Assembly: GCA_964371355.1 (NCBI GenBank)
Contig: CAYJMG010000017.1
Span: 1 to 64,000, forward strand
Direction: 5' to 3'
Source: JACRBR01 sp964371355
GTDB lineage: Bacteria > Chloroflexota > Dehalococcoidia > DSTF01 > JACRBR01
Length of the DNA stretch: 64,000 nt
A program made the translations under genes and the position numbers. Position 1 is the first letter of the stretch, and every line of letters begins with the position of its first letter. Of the stretch, positions 25,612 to 33,866 are shown piece after piece. The notes beneath the pieces were generated by a model, which made no database searches, had not been told where the DNA came from, and saw only the letters and a list, made by a program, of their open reading frames with translations.

Positions 25612-26599
25612 CAACGACTGGCAGCGACGCAGTGTGCTGGTGACCGGCGCGGGTGGCTTCGTGGGATCATGGCTTGCGCGCGCGCTGGTCGATCGCGGTG
25701 CCGAAGTGACGCTTATCCTCCGCGACGAGTCAGCGAAGAACAACCTCGGGCACCTGGGGCTTACGGCGCGAACCAACATCGTGCGCGGATCGATTACGGA
25801 CGGACGGCTGGTGGAGCGGGCGCTCATCGAGTACGGCGTCGACACGTGCTTCCACCTGGCTGCGCAAGCGATCGTCGGGCCGGCGAACCAATCGCCGATC
25901 TCCACGTTCGAGTCGAACATCCGCGGCACGTGGACCATCCTTGAAGCCTGCCGCACTGCGGGTGTGCGGCGCATCGTCGTCGCGTCCAGCGACAAGGCAT
26001 ACGGCGCGCAGGCGGCACTCCCCTACATCGAGGACTCCCCTCTGCTGGGCACGGCACCCTACGAGGTGTCGAAGGCGTGCACGGACATGCTGGCGCGCAG
26101 CTACCGCCTGGGATTTGGGCTGCCCGTGTTGGTCGCCCGCTGCGCCAACATCTACGGCGGCGGCGACTTCAACTTCAGCCGCCTGGTGCCCGGCACGATC
26201 CGATCCGTCCTGGCTGGAGAGCGTCCGATCATCCGAAGCGACGGCTCGCCGATGCGCGACTACCTGTACGTCGACGACGCCGTCGACGCGTACCTGCGAC
26301 TGGGCCTGTGTCCGGACGAGGCCGCCGGCGTCGGCGCGGCGTTCAACTTCGGGAGCGGCGAGCCCGTCTCCGCGTTGCACCTCGTGCGGCGCATCACCGA
26401 GGTGTGCGGGCGGTCGGACCTGGAGCCCGATGTACAGGGCGCCGGCCCGGGACGCAACGAGATCGACTGCCAGTACGTGGACAGCGGCCGTGCACGGTCG
26501 GTGCTGGGTTGGTCGCCGCGCGTGCCCCTCGATGAAGGTCTGCTGCGGACGGTGCACTGGTACCGCTCGTTCCAGGGCGAACGAAAGGCCGCGGCATGA
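25604..26599 (+). CDS. CDP-glucose 4,6-dehydratase-like SDR
   Basis: The 331-residue extended SDR has LVTGAGGFVGSWLARAL at the N-terminus, VASSDKAYG near residue 127 (characteristic of CDP-glucose dehydratases) and the catalytic YEVSK near 153. FNFGSGEPVSALHLV follows. With RfbF it would yield CDP-4-keto-6-deoxyglucose. It is somewhat shorter than classical RfbG. A TTG start at 25604 overlapping the rfbF stop is used, with GGAGGA about 8 nt upstream. The later enzymes of the CDP-3,6-dideoxyhexose path (RfbH type) are not in the window, so the end product is unclear. Confidence 0.82.
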   Translation: MADNDWQRRSVLVTGAGGFVGSWLARALVDRGAEVTLILRDESAKNNLGHLGLTARTNIVRGSITDGRLVERALIEYGVDTCFHLAAQAIVGPANQSPISTFESNIRGTWTILEACRTAGVRRIVVASSDKAYGAQAALPYIEDSPLLGTAPYEVSKACTDMLARSYRLGFGLPVLVARCANIYGGGDFNFSRLVPGTIRSVLAGERPIIRSDGSPMRDYLYVDDAVDAYLRLGLCPDEAAGVGAAFNFGSGEPVSALHLVRRITEVCGRSDLEPDVQGAGPGRNEIDCQYVDSGRARSVLGWSPRVPLDEGLLRTVHWYRSFQGERKAAA

Positions 26600-28140
26600 G
26601 CACCACTTCCACCGTGGATGCGGTCGAGGGAAGCGCCGCCGCCCGCGCATCGGGCGACGGCGACCTCTCCGGTCGAGCCACGATGAACACGCTCGCCCAA
26701 CTCGCGCCTCCCCTGCTGCGGGTGGTGCTCGGAATCGTGCTCGTCGCGCTGCTGAGCCGCGAGCTGGGCCGGGAAGGGCTGGGGCAGTACGCGCTGATCT
26801 TCGCGTACGTGGCGCTGTTCAACGTCGTGTTCAACGACTGGGGCATATCGACGATCGTCCTGCGCGAGATTTCGCAGCATCCCGGGGATCGCCGCGCGCT
26901 GCTGCACGCCGCGGCATCGCTGCAGATGTTCATCTCGGCCGGCAGCTACGCATGCATGGCGGCAGGCCTGTTCCTGCTGGATTATCCGGAGCCGGTGCGG
27001 TACGGCGCGATGATCTACGGGCTCTCGCTGTTCGCCGGTCCGATCAACCTGCTGGCGCTGCCCTTCCAGGCCGATCTGCGCCTCCACGAGCTGCTGGCGC
27101 CGTCGATCGCCCAGACGCTCCTGATGTTCGGGCTCAGCGTGGCTGTGGTCGCCGCCGGGGGCTCCGTGTTGTGGCTCGCCGTCGCGAGCCTGGCCGCGAT
27201 CGCCGTGCAGTACACGTGGACGGCGCTGCTGTGCCGGCACTGGATCTCGCCCAACGGCGCCGTGGACGGCACCGCGCGGCGGGCGCTCTGGCGAAGGCTG
27301 ACGCGCGAGGCGTGGCCTGTCGGCGCGGCGAGCACGCTGAAGGTCGGCTGGCAGCAATTCCCGGTGCTGGTCCTGGGCGCGTTCAGCGTGGGCGCCACCG
27401 GCCTGTTCCACGCGGCCAACCGTGTGCCCCAGCAGCTCATCGTGCTGCCGATGGCGCTGAACACCACCATGTTCCCACTGCTCGCGCGCTCGTGGGCATT
27501 CGACCGGGTGTTGTTCGCGCGTCAGCTCGACCGGCTGGTGGGCGGCAGTCTCTTCTTCGTCGTACCGGCCGCCGTCTTCGGCATCGCAACCGCAGATCCG
27601 TTCATGCGGTTGCTGCTCGGCCCGGAATTCGCGGGCGCGACCACGCCATACACGCTTCTGCTCGCGACGGCCGCCTTGCTCTTCCCGATCATCTTCCTCG
27701 CCGAAGCACTGAACGCCGCATCGTGCCAACGACTCAACCTCACGCTTCTGGCAGTCCTCACGCCTGTCCTGATGGTCGCCGTCATCACGGGAGCACGACT
27801 CGAGGGTGCTACGGGAGTGGCGGCGGCGCTCGTGGGCGGTTACGCCGCATACCTGGTGGCACTCCTCGCGGCGGCGATCTGGCGCTTTGGCCACGCTGCC
27901 CCCGTCTCAGCGACGGGTACATCAGTCGCCGCGGCACTCGCTGGCACGATGACGGTCCTGGTAACCGCGGATGCGGGCGCCGTCCTCTCGGGAACCGCGG
28001 GAGCGGTCACGGCCATGGCAACGTTTGCTGCCGCCCGCCCCGACCTGGCGACGCTCACGCGGCGGGCGCTTGGAGCACTGCCCGCTTTCACCACTCAACC
28101 GATTGCACAGGAGGCACCCCATGGTCAGCGCACTTCCTGA
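26596..28140 (+). CDS. Polysaccharide flippase (Wzx-like)
   Basis: The 514-residue protein is almost entirely hydrophobic after the first 30 residues and has about 12-14 membrane segments. It follows the oligosaccharide-flippase layout with ALLSRELGREGLGQYALIF in the first helix pair, typical of the polysaccharide-biosynthesis branch of the MOP superfamily. It would turn the undecaprenyl-linked repeat unit across the membrane before polymerisation. The start overlaps the preceding stop (ATGA), and its end overlaps the next gene by about 20 nt. Confidence 0.87.
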   Translation: MSTTSTVDAVEGSAAARASGDGDLSGRATMNTLAQLAPPLLRVVLGIVLVALLSRELGREGLGQYALIFAYVALFNVVFNDWGISTIVLREISQHPGDRRALLHAAASLQMFISAGSYACMAAGLFLLDYPEPVRYGAMIYGLSLFAGPINLLALPFQADLRLHELLAPSIAQTLLMFGLSVAVVAAGGSVLWLAVASLAAIAVQYTWTALLCRHWISPNGAVDGTARRALWRRLTREAWPVGAASTLKVGWQQFPVLVLGAFSVGATGLFHAANRVPQQLIVLPMALNTTMFPLLARSWAFDRVLFARQLDRLVGGSLFFVVPAAVFGIATADPFMRLLLGPEFAGATTPYTLLLATAALLFPIIFLAEALNAASCQRLNLTLLAVLTPVLMVAVITGARLEGATGVAAALVGGYAAYLVALLAAAIWRFGHAAPVSATGTSVAAALAGTMTVLVTADAGAVLSGTAGAVTAMATFAAARPDLATLTRRALGALPAFTTQPIAQEAPHGQRTS

Positions 28141-28912
28141 GCCTCTCGCCGCCCTCCGGCGCGCAGGTGCCCGGCTGCGACATTCCCCTGAGCGCGCCTC
28201 CGGGGGCTGCACGCCGCTATCGGGCATGCGGGAAGTCCGCAAGGGCTACGACATGGAGGACGCGGCTCGCGAGGCGATCGCCATGGTCGCCGGGCACACG
28301 CAGCTTTCGTACGAGCGCCTGGTGACGCTGTACGAGCAGGTGGCGTACGTCGAGCAGCGGGGGCTGCCGGGCGCCCTCGTGGAATGTGGTGTCTGGCGGG
28401 GCGGCGCGGCGGCGATGATGGCGCTGGCCAACCTCGCGGAAGGAACGGCACGCCGCCCGCTGCACCTGTTCGACTCCTTCGAAGGCATGCCCGAACCGAG
28501 CGCGGGCGTGGACGGCGACGCCGCGTTCGCGCTGATGGCGGCGGGGCGCGGGAAGACGGGCGTCAACGTCGCCTCCCCCGATGATGCGCTCGGCCTCATC
28601 GTGGACCGCGCGGCATACCCCCGATCCTCCGTCTTCGTGCACAAGGGCTGGTTCGAGGACACGCTGCCCGCCACGCGTGGGGCCCTCGGTCCGATCGCCG
28701 TGCTGCGCGTCGACGGCGACTGGTACGCGTCGACGCGCACGGTGTTCGAGCAGCTTTACGACCTGGTGGTCCCCGGTGGCGTGATCGTGATCGACGACTA
28801 CGGCCATTTCGATGGCTGCCGCCGGGCGACCGACGAGTTCCTGCGAGAACAGGCGCCCGACGCCTACCTGCACTACATCGACTACACCGGCCGCTACCTG
28901 ATCAAACCGTGA
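28121..28912 (+). CDS. TylF/MycF-type sugar O-methyltransferase
   Basis: The 263-residue protein carries the TylF (macrocin O-methyltransferase) pattern: ALVECGVWRGGAAAMMA near residue 85, LHLFDSFEGMPEPS near 118, and the metal-binding region VIVIDDYGHFDGCRRATDEF near 225. Enzymes of this family methylate sugar hydroxyls using SAM and a divalent metal. Here it probably decorates a glycan residue. ATG 28121 has CAGGAGG about 8 nt upstream and overlaps the flippase end. Confidence 0.85.
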   Translation: MVSALPEPLAALRRAGARLRHSPERASGGCTPLSGMREVRKGYDMEDAAREAIAMVAGHTQLSYERLVTLYEQVAYVEQRGLPGALVECGVWRGGAAAMMALANLAEGTARRPLHLFDSFEGMPEPSAGVDGDAAFALMAAGRGKTGVNVASPDDALGLIVDRAAYPRSSVFVHKGWFEDTLPATRGALGPIAVLRVDGDWYASTRTVFEQLYDLVVPGGVIVIDDYGHFDGCRRATDEFLREQAPDAYLHYIDYTGRYLIKP

Positions 28913-28919
28913 GGTACTC

Positions 28920-29765
28920 GTGAACGCTGCTCTCGAGACATCCATCAACTCCGGCGCGCGTCGCCGGCCGAGCTTCCGTGGGACGGTGCGACCGCTGCTC
29001 TCCGCGCTCGCCTCCGTCGTGCCCGGCATACCGTCCGGCGCCTTCAGGCGCGCGGTCGTGGAGCGGCTGTACGACCGTGACTGCGAGATGGTCACGGATG
29101 CTCTGGGCCGGCGGTCATACGGCAGCATGACGCTCGACGGCGTGGAGCTGGACTTCCCGCCCGCCGGGCGCGTGCAGTTCGAGGACCTCTCAGGGCTCTT
29201 CCCCAGCACGCCGTTCGCCTTCGGGGTCGCGCTCATGACGCCGCGGCAGCTCGCCTACATCTTCGGGCTGGCGCGCCGCTCCGGCGCCCGCACGGCGATC
29301 GAGATCGGGCGATACAAGGGCGGGGCAACCGTAGCGCTGGCCGCGGCCATCGCGCCGCAGGGCACGCTGTGGTCCATCGACGACGGATCGCTGGAGCTGG
29401 ACCCGGCGGAGGAACACTTCACCCGCCCGCACGACGAGCAGATCCACGATTTGTGCGCGCGCCTGGGGCTCGACGCGCGCCTGCTGGTGGGCGATTCCCG
29501 CACGATCGAGGTGGACACCGGTCCCGCGGACCTGGTGCTCATCGACGGTGACCACCGCTACGAGGGGGTGAAAGCCGACCTCGACCGCTGGGGCGGTCGC
29601 GCACGCATCGGGGGGCACGTGCTGCTCGACGATGTCTTCGCGCTGGGTTCCTACCGCCGCGGGTGTGAGGGCGTGGGCCGGGCGGTGCAAGAAGGGATCG
29701 ACGAAGGAACATTCAAGCTGGTGCGCGCGGTCGACCGCATGGCGCACCTGGAACGGATTCGCTGA
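28920..29765 (+). CDS. Class I SAM methyltransferase (CmcI/Methyltransf_24-like)
   Basis: The 281-residue protein has a basic N-terminal 40 residues and a Rossmann methyltransferase core: TAIEIGRYKGGATVALAAAI near residue 122, LWSIDDGSLELDP near 150, and LVLIDGDHRYEGVKADL near 205 with the Asp-Gly-Asp-His typical of the CmcI and Methyltransf_24 families. It ends with LLDDVFALGSYRRGCEGV. A glycan-modifying role is inferred from the operon. GTG start 7 nt after the previous stop. Confidence 0.8.
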   Translation: MNAALETSINSGARRRPSFRGTVRPLLSALASVVPGIPSGAFRRAVVERLYDRDCEMVTDALGRRSYGSMTLDGVELDFPPAGRVQFEDLSGLFPSTPFAFGVALMTPRQLAYIFGLARRSGARTAIEIGRYKGGATVALAAAIAPQGTLWSIDDGSLELDPAEEHFTRPHDEQIHDLCARLGLDARLLVGDSRTIEVDTGPADLVLIDGDHRYEGVKADLDRWGGRARIGGHVLLDDVFALGSYRRGCEGVGRAVQEGIDEGTFKLVRAVDRMAHLERIR

Positions 29766-29766
29766 C

Positions 29767-30594
29767 ATGATCGCACAAGAACTGCGCACGGTCGGGCCGC
29801 GGGTGCCCATCATCGAAGGCGCGCTGCCGCACGAGGGCGAGCGGTCGTACGTGGAGTACGAGCACTACGAGTTCGGCGGCGCCGACGCATTCGCGAGCGA
29901 GTGGGACGACGACCAGAAAACGGCCTGGCGCAAGCTGCGCGAGAAACTGGAGCCGTTCTCCGAAGCGGTGCTCGATGAGTTGCTCGCCGACGCGACACTG
30001 TCGTCACGTGTGCGGGGCACGGTTGCCGATATCGCGGCCGGCTCCTGCTGGCTCGCGGGCAAGGTGTCGCACCTCCCGTCGGTCGACCGGGTATACGTGC
30101 AGGATCTCTCGCGCGGCTTCCTCGAGCGCGTAGGCACGCAGGTGTACGAGGATCAGGGCGGCGACCTCTCGAAGCTCACACTGGTGGCCAGCGACTTCAA
30201 CCACATTCCGCTGGAGTCGGGGAGCCTCGACGCGGCCTTCCTGTTCGCCGCGCTCCACCACTCGCTCTCGCCCATCCCGACACTGCGCGAGGTGCTGCGC
30301 TGCTTGAAACCGGGCGGCACGTTGTTCATCCACGAATCGCCGGTGGCCCAGCTCGGCCTCGAGCGCGACCGCCGCTGGTCGGAGACCGTGCACAACGCGT
30401 GTGAGATCCCGACCACGTTCAACGACATCCGCTACTACCTGAACATGGCGGGCGCCGTAAACACGTCATGGCGCACCTTCGACTTCTCGCGGAACGCACT
30501 GAGGCGCGCCCTCCGCCGCGTCCTGCGCGTGTCGGGGACCGAGAATTGGCTCCGGCCGCCGGCCTACATCTTTACCTGCGAGGCGCCGCGATGA
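29767..30594 (+). CDS. SAM-dependent methyltransferase (Methyltransf_11-like)
   Basis: The 275-residue protein has GTVADIAAGSCWLAGKVS near residue 80 as a diverged SAM-binding loop, VYVQDLSRGFLER as the acidic-loop strand, and LDAAFLFAALHHSLSP near 155 followed by VLRCLKPGGTLFIHE, a clear post-motif II region. The N-terminal 70 residues, including YVEYEHYEFGG, look like a substrate cap. It lies 1 nt after the previous stop and overlaps the next start by ATGA. Its acceptor cannot be inferred. Confidence 0.8.
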   Translation: MIAQELRTVGPRVPIIEGALPHEGERSYVEYEHYEFGGADAFASEWDDDQKTAWRKLREKLEPFSEAVLDELLADATLSSRVRGTVADIAAGSCWLAGKVSHLPSVDRVYVQDLSRGFLERVGTQVYEDQGGDLSKLTLVASDFNHIPLESGSLDAAFLFAALHHSLSPIPTLREVLRCLKPGGTLFIHESPVAQLGLERDRRWSETVHNACEIPTTFNDIRYYLNMAGAVNTSWRTFDFSRNALRRALRRVLRVSGTENWLRPPAYIFTCEAPR

Positions 30595-31283
30595 GCGTCC
30601 GCACACTCACCAGGAGCCATTCGGCGACCGAAGGTGTCGCGCGCATGGAGCGCGTCCTTCTCGACCGCGACGAGGGGCCGCTGGAGGCGCTGGTCTGCGA
30701 GGAGATCGCTCGGTTCGGGATCAGGGGCCCGTTCCTCGACGTCGGAGCGGGGACCGGGATCTGGGTCGCGATGATGGAACGCGCGGGCGAAGTGGCGTGC
30801 GGCATCGACGTGCTGCCCAGCGTGCTGCTGGCCGGCAGGGAGCGTTATGGCCTGCGGAGCCTCCTGGTGGGCGAGGCCACCTGTCTGCCGTTTCGCGACA
30901 ACACCTTCCGCTGGGTCCAGCTGCGTGAGGTCATCGAGCACGTCGACCGTGCACAGGGGCTGGCGCTGCTGTCCGAGCTTCGACGCGTGCTCGTGCCCGG
31001 AGGCGTGCTTCGATTGACCACGCCGAACAGGCTGAAGTACGCGGCGCCTTCCCGGAGGGTATCCCGCGCGCTCGCGGGACTGGCCGGGAGGGCGGACGAC
31101 CGCGCGCACGTGCACGAGTACTGGCCGTGGGAACTGCGCGGGCTGCTGCGCCAGGCCGGCTTCGGCATCGAATCGTTCGGCTACAGGGCGCCCAATCGCT
31201 ACGTCCCGCTGGACTTCCTCTGCGCGGGCATCGACATGCGCGCGACGGCGCCGGCCGATCACGGTACTGCGAGGGCAACATGA
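30591..31283 (+). CDS. SAM-dependent methyltransferase (class I)
   Basis: The 230-residue protein has FLDVGAGTGIWVAMMERAG near residue 45, CGIDVLPSVLLAG near 65, the acidic strand with ATCLPFRDNTFRWVQL, and REVIEHVDRAQG near 105, then LRRVLVPGGVLRLTTPN, all standard Methyltransf_11/23 features. Its C-terminus matches the UbiG-like group that acts on small molecules or lipid-linked sugars. It is coupled on both sides by ATGA overlaps. Confidence 0.83.
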   Translation: MSVRTLTRSHSATEGVARMERVLLDRDEGPLEALVCEEIARFGIRGPFLDVGAGTGIWVAMMERAGEVACGIDVLPSVLLAGRERYGLRSLLVGEATCLPFRDNTFRWVQLREVIEHVDRAQGLALLSELRRVLVPGGVLRLTTPNRLKYAAPSRRVSRALAGLAGRADDRAHVHEYWPWELRGLLRQAGFGIESFGYRAPNRYVPLDFLCAGIDMRATAPADHGTARAT

Positions 31284-31462
31284 GCAACACAATCCTGAAG
31301 ATGCGGCCGAACATCTCACGTCGCAACGAACCCGATCGTGCAGCGGCGACGCCGGTGGCTCGTGCACGCGCGGCGCGCCCCATCCGGGTCAAGCCGACGT
31401 TCATCCAGCTTCGGAGGCCCCGCTTTGCGGTGTCCGACGGGCTTATGACGGAGGCGCCATGA
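31280..31462 (+). CDS. Small basic protein of unknown function
   Basis: The 60-residue ORF has ATGA overlaps with both neighbours (ATG 31280, stop 31460-31462), as real genes of this operon do. The product is rich in Arg (about a quarter of the middle region, PVARARAARPIRVKP) and has no membrane segment, Cys or recognisable motif. It could be an accessory factor for a membrane glycosyltransferase, or a spacer ORF kept only for translational coupling. I do not recognise the family. Confidence 0.55.
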   Translation: MSNTILKMRPNISRRNEPDRAAATPVARARAARPIRVKPTFIQLRRPRFAVSDGLMTEAP

Positions 31463-32679
31463 CGCTCGCGCCAGCCGCCGTTGCCGACCGCCGGATCGCC
31501 GCCCTCGCCCCCATCGCGCGGCCGGAATCGCGGTCATTGCGGGTGCTCACGGTCATGAGTTGCGGCCGGAACGAGGCCAGCGGCATGCCCGTCGCGAACG
31601 CCAGCATCAGCGCAGCGATGCGCGATCTGGGCTGCGTCGTCGACCACCTGTACCTCGACGATTACCCGGCAATCGCGCGCCGGCCGTCGATGCGGTACGC
31701 GCTCTTCGGCCCGTTGACCATTGGCCGCGTGCGCGCGATGGAGGCGGCACGCGGGCCGTACGATGTCGTGCAGATCAGCAGCGGTGACGCCTTCCTGGCC
31801 TCGCTGCTGCGCCATGACCGCACGGGACGGCGACGCCTTGTCGTTTCGCGCTGCCACGGGCTCGAGCACCGGTACTGGGACGCGTTCCTGCGCGAGGCGA
31901 GGGCCGGCACCCTGCGGACCACACTGCGTCACCGCCTGTACTTCGGCGGGCTGCGTCTGAAGCAGACGGAGTGGTCAGTGCACGGCGCCGACCTCTTCAA
32001 CTGTCACACAGAGGCCGACGCGGATTACGCGGTCGAGCGCGGCTGGAAACAGCGCGATCAAGTGCTCGTGCTCCCTGGGGGAATCGAACCCGACTGGTTC
32101 GGGCTGGCAGACCCGCCGCCCGGCGAGCCGCTTCGGCTGCTGTTCTGCGGCTCCTGGACATGGATGAAGGGCCCTCACGTGCTCGCCGAAGTCTTCCGGC
32201 GTCTGGCATCAGAACGCCCCGGTCTCTCGCTGACCGTCGTCGGCGCGGGCGTCGAACCGCCGGCTGTGCTGCGCGACTTTGCGCCGGAAGTACGAGACCG
32301 GATCCGGGTGCTGCCGCGGCTGCCCCATCGCGCGGTGTTGGACGAAGTGCGCCGGCACGATCTGCTGATCGGCACGTCGATGTTCGAGGGCTTCGGCACG
32401 GCCGTGCTCGAAGCGATGGCCGCGGGGCTCCCCGTCATCGCCTCGGCGGTGGGGACGGCGCCGCAGTACATCGACCACGCCCACAGTGGTTTCCTGGTGG
32501 AGCCCGGCGACATCGACGGGTTCGTCGCCGCCTACGAGGCTCTGGCCGCCGCGAGCCCCTCCCGGCGGCGGGCGATGTCCGAGGCCGCGACGGCGGCCGT
32601 CGCCGCCATCACGTGGCCGAGCGTAGCCGCGGCGACTGTCGGCGCGTACGCCGAAGCCGCAAGACTCGTCGGGAGATGA
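31459..32679 (+). CDS. Glycosyltransferase family 4
   Basis: The 406-residue GT-B enzyme has a donor-binding half with RLLFCGSWTWMKGPHVLAEVF near residue 225 and the EX7E-type site FEGFGTAVLEAMAAGLPVIA near 305, then SGFLVEPGDIDGFV. The first half contains the acceptor domain, with GMPVANASISAAMRDLG. It probably adds one sugar to the lipid-linked repeat unit at the inner membrane face. Start by ATGA overlap with the small basic gene. Confidence 0.87.
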   Translation: MTLAPAAVADRRIAALAPIARPESRSLRVLTVMSCGRNEASGMPVANASISAAMRDLGCVVDHLYLDDYPAIARRPSMRYALFGPLTIGRVRAMEAARGPYDVVQISSGDAFLASLLRHDRTGRRRLVVSRCHGLEHRYWDAFLREARAGTLRTTLRHRLYFGGLRLKQTEWSVHGADLFNCHTEADADYAVERGWKQRDQVLVLPGGIEPDWFGLADPPPGEPLRLLFCGSWTWMKGPHVLAEVFRRLASERPGLSLTVVGAGVEPPAVLRDFAPEVRDRIRVLPRLPHRAVLDEVRRHDLLIGTSMFEGFGTAVLEAMAAGLPVIASAVGTAPQYIDHAHSGFLVEPGDIDGFVAAYEALAAASPSRRRAMSEAATAAVAAITWPSVAAATVGAYAEAARLVGR

Positions 32680-33866
32680 TGGTCGTGAAAATCCTGCAGA
32701 TCACCCGCGACTTCACCGACAACGGCGGCATCGGGCGCTACGTACAGGACGTCACCGGCGCGTTCCGTGACGCCGGCCACACGGTCGAGGTGATCTGTGC
32801 GGAGGGCCCCGATGGCGGCGCTCCCGGCGTGCAGGTCATTCCCGGCTGCGACGAGTTCGAGCATCCGGAGTCCAAGCGCGTCCGGGAGGCGGTGGCCGGG
32901 CGGGCGGACGCGTTTGCGCCGAACCTGATCCTGCTCCACGCCATGGACGATTTCGCGCTCGAGACGAGGCTGCGTGCCCGCTACCGCGTCGCCAGGTTCG
33001 TCCACAACAACGTGCACTGCCCCAGCGGCCTGGACCACGCCACGCAGTCGTCGCGCCCGTGCGATAGCGCTGTCGGGGCGACTTGTGTCGCCGGATACGC
33101 GAGCCGCCGGTGCTGGTACGTGCGCAACCCCGTCATCGCGCAGCGCTTCTTCCGGCGCGCCCGGTCTGCGGTGGCGAGCATGCGATCGGCGCCGCTTACG
33201 TTCACCGCCTCGCGCCACATGCGCCAGCGCATCGCGCGCCAGGGTGTCGATGCGCAGCGCGTGGTGGTGGCGCCGTACTTCACCCGCCCGCCAGCGGCCT
33301 CGTGTGCGCGCCCGGCCTCGACTCAACGGGAGATGCGCCTCCTGTTCGTCGGCAGGATCGTCCCCGAGAAGGGACTGCACCACCTCCTCCAGGCGATGCC
33401 CGCCCTCGGGGACGACGTCCGCCTGTTGGTGAACGGCGACGGCCCCGCGCGTGCGGCCGCCGAGGCCCAGGCGCGCCAGCTTGGCATCGAGGGGCGCGTC
33501 GACTTCCTGGGCTGGACCGATCAGGACAAGCTCGCCGAGTGCTACGAAAAGGCCGATGCCGTCGCGATGCCCTCGCTCTGGCCCGAGCCGTTTGGTCTGG
33601 TGGGCATCGAGGCGATGTCCTACGGCCTACCCGTCGTGGGCTACGGCAGTGGTGCGATCCCGGAGTGGCTCACGGACGGCGTCACCGGACATGTCGTCGC
33701 GCGCGGCGACATCGAAGGGCTGGCCCGCCGCGCGCGGCAGATCCTGGAGGACGGCGCACTTCGCCAGCGAATGGGCAAGGCGGCGCAGGACCGCGTCAGA
33801 GAGCAGTACACGGCGGCCCGCCACCTCGACACGCTCCTGTACTCCGTGAGTAACGCCCGATGGTAG
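32676..33866 (+). CDS. Glycosyltransferase family 4 with cysteine-rich acceptor domain
   Basis: The 396-residue GT-B enzyme opens with LQITRDFTDNGGIGRYVQDV (glycine loop) and carries LLFVGRIVPEKGLHHLLQAM near 225 and EPFGLVGIEAMSYGLPVVGYG near 305. The acceptor half holds five cysteines between residues about 113 and 145 (HCPSG, RPCDS, ATCVA, RRCWY), similar to glycosyltransferases that place a metal-like knuckle next to the catalytic cleft. ATG start overlaps the previous stop, and its end overlaps the next gene by 7 nt. Confidence 0.86.
   Translation: MMVVKILQITRDFTDNGGIGRYVQDVTGAFRDAGHTVEVICAEGPDGGAPGVQVIPGCDEFEHPESKRVREAVAGRADAFAPNLILLHAMDDFALETRLRARYRVARFVHNNVHCPSGLDHATQSSRPCDSAVGATCVAGYASRRCWYVRNPVIAQRFFRRARSAVASMRSAPLTFTASRHMRQRIARQGVDAQRVVVAPYFTRPPAASCARPASTQREMRLLFVGRIVPEKGLHHLLQAMPALGDDVRLLVNGDGPARAAAEAQARQLGIEGRVDFLGWTDQDKLAECYEKADAVAMPSLWPEPFGLVGIEAMSYGLPVVGYGSGAIPEWLTDGVTGHVVARGDIEGLARRARQILEDGALRQRMGKAAQDRVREQYTAARHLDTLLYSVSNARW

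Noticed and set aside
26260..27894. Long antisense reading frame (544 codons) across the dehydratase and flippase genes
   Set aside because: It is Arg/Gln/His-rich with no domain, and lies antisense to two well-supported coupled genes. This is a usual shadow in high-GC DNA. The same holds for the long antisense frames at 34891-36177, 58799-60793 and 61056-62714.
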